Source: DATKZB01 sp035528235 (GTDB lineage Bacteria; Planctomycetota; Phycisphaerae; FEN-1346). From it: a DNA stretch of 9,545 bases. Both the position numbers and the translations under genes were made by a program. The stretch is taken from contig DATKZB010000156.1 of NCBI GenBank assembly GCA_035528235.1, positions 1 to 9,545 on the forward strand, written 5' to 3'. This document shows positions 6,416 through 9,545 of the stretch, piece by piece. The notes under the pieces were generated by a model, which had not been told where the DNA came from, did no database searches, and saw nothing but the letters and a program-made list of their open reading frames with translations. Numbering within the stretch: position 1 is the stretch's first letter; each line of letters starts with the position of its first letter.

Positions 6416-6636
6416 TGGCCAGGCTTCCGGTCATCTCGGGGGCCGAGGCCGTGAGGGCGTTGGAACGGGCGGGGTGGCGGAAGGACCGGCAGAAGGGCAG
6501 TCACGTCGTCATGCTCAAGAAGGGCGAGATCGCCAGCCTCTCGGTTCCACAGCACCGCGAACTGGCGCCCGGAACGCTACGGGCGCTCATCCGTGCCGCC
6601 CGCATGACCGTGGATGAGTTCGCCCGCTGGCTGTGA
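6415..6636 (+). CDS. hicA: HicA-family mRNA interferase toxin
   Basis: This 73-residue toxin belongs to the HicA/YcfA family, which has a double-stranded-RNA-binding-like fold and cleaves mRNA in a ribosome-independent way. The family layout is clear: SGAEAVRALERAGWRKDRQ, then GSHVVMLKKG with catalytic His at residue 30, then LSVPQHRELAPGTLRALIRAA, and a final MTVDEFARWL helix. The conserved catalytic His and full family length indicate an intact toxin. ATG 6415 overlaps the hicB TGA by one base, so translation is likely coupled. A longer in-frame opening from 6262 is only a shadow of hicB in another frame. Confidence 0.92.
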   Translation: MARLPVISGAEAVRALERAGWRKDRQKGSHVVMLKKGEIASLSVPQHRELAPGTLRALIRAARMTVDEFARWL

Positions 6637-6700
6637 AGGCCTGGCCCAACGCTTTCCCTCGGGCCACTCTGTTGACTTCGCGAGGACCTATGGCCATGCC

Positions 6701-6728
6701 GCGCGGTGGCCTTCCCAGGCCACCGCGC
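6701..6728 (+). repeat. Palindromic repeat family B, copy 1
   Basis: Arms GCGCGGTGGCCT (6701-6712) and AGGCCACCGCGC (6717-6728) are perfectly complementary around the loop TCCC. It is 28 nt in total, the same length as family A, with the same outer nine bases on each side apart from the Y/R position. It forms an inverted pair with 6748-6775. Confidence 0.85.
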
Positions 6729-6747
6729 CTTGGCGCTGGATAGCCTT

Positions 6748-6775
6748 CCGCGGCGGCCTGGGAAGGCCGCCGCGC
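6748..6775 (-). repeat. Palindromic repeat family B, copy 2 (inverted)
   Basis: Read on the minus strand this is the same 28-nt element as 6701-6728. The T:A pair of copy 1 is replaced by C:G (arms CGCGGCGGCCT and AGGCCGCCGCG, loop TCCC). The outermost base no longer pairs (G opposite G), leaving an 11-bp stem at 6749-6759 and 6764-6774. It is separated from copy 1 by 19 bp. Confidence 0.85.
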
Positions 6776-6802
6776 ACGATCGGGGTGTTCTTGCAAGAGT
6801 GG

Positions 6803-7859
<1,057 letters not shown>

Positions 7860-7870
<11 letters not shown>

Positions 7871-8060
7871 GGGTGTCTCGCGGTTCGGCCGGGTCGGCGG
7901 CGGTATCGGTTATCGGTGGGATCGAGATGCCCAACAGCGCCCCGCCGACGAATGCGAAGAACCCGATCTCGTCGGCGTTGCGGATCGCCATGGCGATGGT
8001 GGCTGCCAGGACCCCTAGCCCCACCGACAGCCCGATACGGCGCATCAGGTCGGTTCGCAT
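7860..8060 (-). CDS. Small predicted membrane protein between ruvA and ruvB
   Basis: The product is 66 residues, and I do not recognise a family. Residues 9-26 (IGLSVGLGVLAATIAMAI) and about 32-50 (IGFFAFVGGALLGISIPP) are hydrophobic and could form two membrane helices, linked by RNADE. The start MRTDLMRR is basic and the tail is hydrophilic and acidic. AGGAGG lies 8 nt before ATG 8060, one of the best ribosome-binding sites in the window, which is the main reason for calling it a gene. Its TGA stop lies 11 bp inside ruvB, so it may feed ribosomes to ruvB. A regulatory leader peptide is an alternative. A link to recombination is suggested only by position. Confidence 0.7.
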
Positions 8061-8207
8061 GATCTCGGCCTCCTGCGTGGCCCACGGTTTCGTGTGTTCC
8101 CGAACTCGCCGATGGCGGCGCGTTCGCGCGGCATGCGTTATCTTTGTGCGATTCGTGTTGCCCCGGTGTATTCACCTGGGGCTACGGCAGTCTAACTTTG
8201 CGTGTTT

Positions 8208-8235
8208 GCGCGGCGGGTCCCCGTACCCGCCGCGC
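8208..8235 (+). repeat. Palindromic repeat family A, copy 2
   Basis: Arms GCGCGGCGGGT and ACCCGCCGCGC form an 11-bp perfect stem with loop CCCCGT. All 28 nt are identical to 4891-4918, about 3.3 kb away. The identity also rules out chance GC-rich similarity. It pairs in inverted orientation with 8258-8285. Confidence 0.9.
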
Positions 8236-8257
8236 TCCCCCGTAAGATGTTGGGTTG

Positions 8258-8285
8258 GCGCGGTGGGTGCGGGGACCCACCGCGC
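8258..8285 (-). repeat. Palindromic repeat family A, copy 3 (inverted)
   Basis: Read on the minus strand the arms are GCGCGGTGGGT and ACCCACCGCGC with loop CCCCGC. Relative to copies 1 and 2 a C:G pair has become T:A, so the stem stays perfect, and one loop base differs. Identity to copy 2 extends outward through TTT. Further out, TAAGAT at 8242-8247 and ATCTTA at 8295-8300 extend the dyad imperfectly. It is separated from copy 2 by 22 bp. Confidence 0.88.
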
Positions 8286-8352
8286 AAAGACCCAATCTTA
8301 TGGCGCTCTGACTGCTCAGCCGGCGCCAGGGGTTCGTCCTCGTCGGCGGCGT

Positions 8353-8979
8353 TTATCCCCCGGCGCTCGTGGGCCCCTGGTGAAACGCCTCGCGGACGAG
8401 TTGCTCGACGGTGGCCTTCTCGCCCAGGCGTTCGTAAGCGGCGTCGACGCGTGCGGACGCCTCCGGCCGCGCGAGGCCCAGCGAGACGAGGACGCCGGCG
8501 GCCTCGCGTTTCGACGCGGGTTCCTCGGCCGCGGGCCGGCCGCTGGCCGTCACGGCGAACTCGTCGAGTTTGCCGGCGAGTTCGGCGATGATCTTATCGG
8601 CCGTGCGGCGGCCGACGCCCGGCAGTTCCGACAGCATCGAGGCGTCGCGCGCCTCAATCGCCCGGGCCACCTGACCGACCGGCAACACCAGGCTCCGCAG
8701 GCCACGGGCGATGCCGATGCCGGGGACGCTGATGTACCGCACGAAAAACCGTTTGTCGGTCGGGCTTAAAAACCCCACCAGGCGCGGCACCATCTGGCCG
8801 TAGGCCGGGTTGCCGTCGAAGTACTCCAGCGTGTGCAGCGACACCGCCCGGCCCACCAGCGGCCGCAACTCGTCGGCCGTGACCGGCGCGACCAGCACCT
8901 CGTACGCCATGGGCCCGGCGGCGATGACCGCCCGGTCGTCGGCGACCGACTCGAGTTGTCCGGCGATGCGTGCAATCAT
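8353..8979 (-). CDS. ruvA: Holliday junction branch migration protein RuvA
   Basis: RuvA is the tetrameric junction-binding subunit that recruits RuvB. It is 208 residues, the usual length. Domain I is residues 1-63 (MIARIAGQLE, then AYEVLVAP, then LHTLEYFDGNP). Two helix-hairpin-helix motifs follow: RYISVPGIGIARGL (81-94) and LSELPGVGRRTADKIIAELAGKL (117-138). A linker rich in Ala, Glu and Pro leads to domain III (about 156-200: REAAGVLVSLGL, VEQLVREAF), which contacts RuvB. Domain II is divergent, but the order and length fit. The start ATG 8979-8977 overlaps the ruvC TGA in an ATGA arrangement, so it is coupled to ruvC. The frame remains open far upstream, but that portion is a shadow of ruvC. 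Confidence 0.95.
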   Translation of the reverse strand: MIARIAGQLESVADDRAVIAAGPMAYEVLVAPVTADELRPLVGRAVSLHTLEYFDGNPAYGQMVPRLVGFLSPTDKRFFVRYISVPGIGIARGLRSLVLPVGQVARAIEARDASMLSELPGVGRRTADKIIAELAGKLDEFAVTASGRPAAEEPASKREAAGVLVSLGLARPEASARVDAAYERLGEKATVEQLVREAFHQGPTSAGG

Positions 8980-9473
8980 CGTGCGATGGCCGTCCTTTGG
9001 GTCCGGTACGCGTGGCACAAGGCCACGGCCAGGGCGTCGGCGACGTCGGGCGGCTCGGGCACCTGTTTCAGGCTGAGCACGCTCTGGATCGCCCGTTGGA
9101 CCTGCACCTTCGACGCGTGGCCGCTGCCCACCAGGGCGCTCTTGATCTTGGTGGCACCGTAACTTTCGACGCGGGCACCGGCCTGCGCCGCCGTCAGCAA
9201 GATGACGCCGCGGGCGTGGCCCATGAGGATGGCCGTCCGCGGGTGCCGGTAATGCGAGTACAGTTGCTCGACCGCGACCGCCCCGGGCCGGAACTCCTCC
9301 AGCACCGCCGCCAGGCCCGTCTGGATCTCCATGAGCCGCGCGGCCAAAGTATCGGTCCGCCGCGTGCGGATGACGCCGGCCTCCACGAGGTGCGGCGCCC
9401 CGGCGCCGGCGCCGACGTCGATGACGCCGTAACCCGTCTGCGCGAGGCCCGGATCGATGCCGAGGATTCTCAT
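8976..9473 (-). CDS. ruvC: Crossover junction endodeoxyribonuclease RuvC
   Basis: RuvC is the dimeric resolvase that makes paired nicks at Holliday junctions. It is 165 residues, a typical length. The RNase H-like fold begins MRILGIDPGLAQTGYGVID with catalytic Asp7. Glu69 (in VAVEQLY), Asp143 and Asp146 (in PPDVADALAVALCH) complete the acidic tetrad with the expected spacing. TKIKSALVGSGHASKVQVQ (108-126) matches the family's DNA-contacting segment. ATG 9473 has only a weak GGAA-type site upstream. It is the first visible gene of the ruvC-ruvA cluster, and the leader upstream contains a family C palindrome. A promoter was not identified. Confidence 0.96.
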   Translation of the reverse strand: MRILGIDPGLAQTGYGVIDVGAGAGAPHLVEAGVIRTRRTDTLAARLMEIQTGLAAVLEEFRPGAVAVEQLYSHYRHPRTAILMGHARGVILLTAAQAGARVESYGATKIKSALVGSGHASKVQVQRAIQSVLSLKQVPEPPDVADALAVALCHAYRTQRTAIAR

Positions 9474-9510
9474 AATTTCGGATTCCGGATTGTCGTCGGC
9501 TTCCTGTCCC

Positions 9511-9534
9511 GTAGGGGCACGCCATGGCGTGCCC
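9511..9534. repeat. Palindromic repeat family C, copy 2
   Basis: GGGCACGCCA followed by TGGCGTGCCC (9515-9534) is a perfect 20-bp palindrome, preceded by GTAG. It matches the core of the palindrome at 4948-4971, with a paired substitution that preserves symmetry. Here the left GTAGGGG end is kept and the right end has drifted, whereas the other copy keeps the right CCCCTAC end. It lies about 40-60 bp upstream of ruvC, so a regulatory site is possible. Confidence 0.75.
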
Positions 9535-9545
9535 GCGTTGTGGCC

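Larger units (their letters stand above)
6637..6802. other. Convergent intergenic gap between hicA and ruvB
   Basis: Both flanking genes end here. No gene is visible. The gap contains an inverted doublet of hairpins, listed separately, that could block read-through or protect mRNA ends from both sides. Neither hairpin is followed by a T-tract on either strand, so classic intrinsic termination is not supported. Confidence 0.65.
8061..8352. other. Gap inside the ruv cluster (ruvA to small gene)
   Basis: These 292 bases interrupt the otherwise overlapping ruv genes on the minus strand. They contain the inverted doublet of family A hairpins (8208-8285). An imperfect hairpin, CCCCGGTG / CACC-T-GGGG around TATT, is at 8161-8181. 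The AGGAGG site of the small gene is at about 8069-8074. I found no convincing minus-strand promoter, so it is unclear whether the small gene and ruvB are transcribed from here or from upstream of ruvC. Confidence 0.6.

Noticed and set aside
4708..6555. 615-codon antisense frame over the DUF151, TIGR03790 and hicB genes
   Set aside because: It runs across several real genes and palindromic intergenic DNA without a domain or ribosome-binding site.
6672..6695. TTGACT as a -35 box after hicA
   Set aside because: No acceptable -10 element lies 16-19 bp downstream, and the only gene further along the plus strand is an antisense shadow.
8980..9525. N-terminal extension of RuvA (open frame continues to 9525)
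   Set aside because: RuvA homology begins exactly at MIARIAGQLE after the ruvC stop; the upstream part is Arg/Pro-rich off-frame ruvC.

Overview
The window comes from a very GC-rich bacterial chromosome. Nearly all of it is ordinary core genes, plus one small toxin-antitoxin pair and unusually structured intergenic DNA. The genes point to a planctomycete or close relative. The valyl-tRNA synthetase has the long MTTETQDVRLPVEKD / NTS..FDMGRNF form that I associate with that group, the DUF151 bifunctional nuclease opens like planctomycete homologues, and a secreted TIGR03790-family protein is present. This placement is inferred from recalled sequence resemblance, not from a search.

Layout. Positions 1-4220 (+) hold the 3' part of a citramalate synthase gene (cimA, cut by the window edge), overlapping by 8 bp a complete valS. 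Positions 4221-4450 are non-coding, with a nested inverted-repeat element and then a sigma70-like promoter. Positions 4451-4876 (+) are a DUF151 nuclease-family gene with a GTG start. Positions 4877-5016 carry two strong palindromes. Positions 5017-6153 (+) encode an exported TIGR03790-family protein of unknown function. Positions 6209-6636 (+) are a hicB-hicA pair behind its own near-consensus promoter. Positions 6637-6802 separate the convergent halves and carry an inverted pair of hairpins. On the minus strand, 9473-6803, lies ruvC-ruvA-(small membrane protein)-ruvB. A second inverted pair of hairpins sits between ruvA and the small gene.

How the genes work together. CimA starts the pyruvate route to 2-oxobutyrate and isoleucine, and its co-transcribed partner ValRS charges tRNA with the sister amino acid valine. 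RuvA and RuvB drive Holliday-junction branch migration and RuvC resolves the junction; ruvC/ruvA overlap by 4 bp and orf66/ruvB by 11 bp. HicB and HicA form a self-contained antitoxin/RNase toxin unit.

The least ordinary content is the intergenic DNA. At least three families of short, nearly perfect palindromes recur. Two families are the same length (28 nt), share the outer arms GCGCGGYGG / CCRCCGCGC, differ in the core, and each occurs as an inverted doublet with a spacer of about 20 nt. Copies differ by paired substitutions that keep each hairpin intact. This resembles a REP/REPIN system, but no REP-associated transposase lies in the window.
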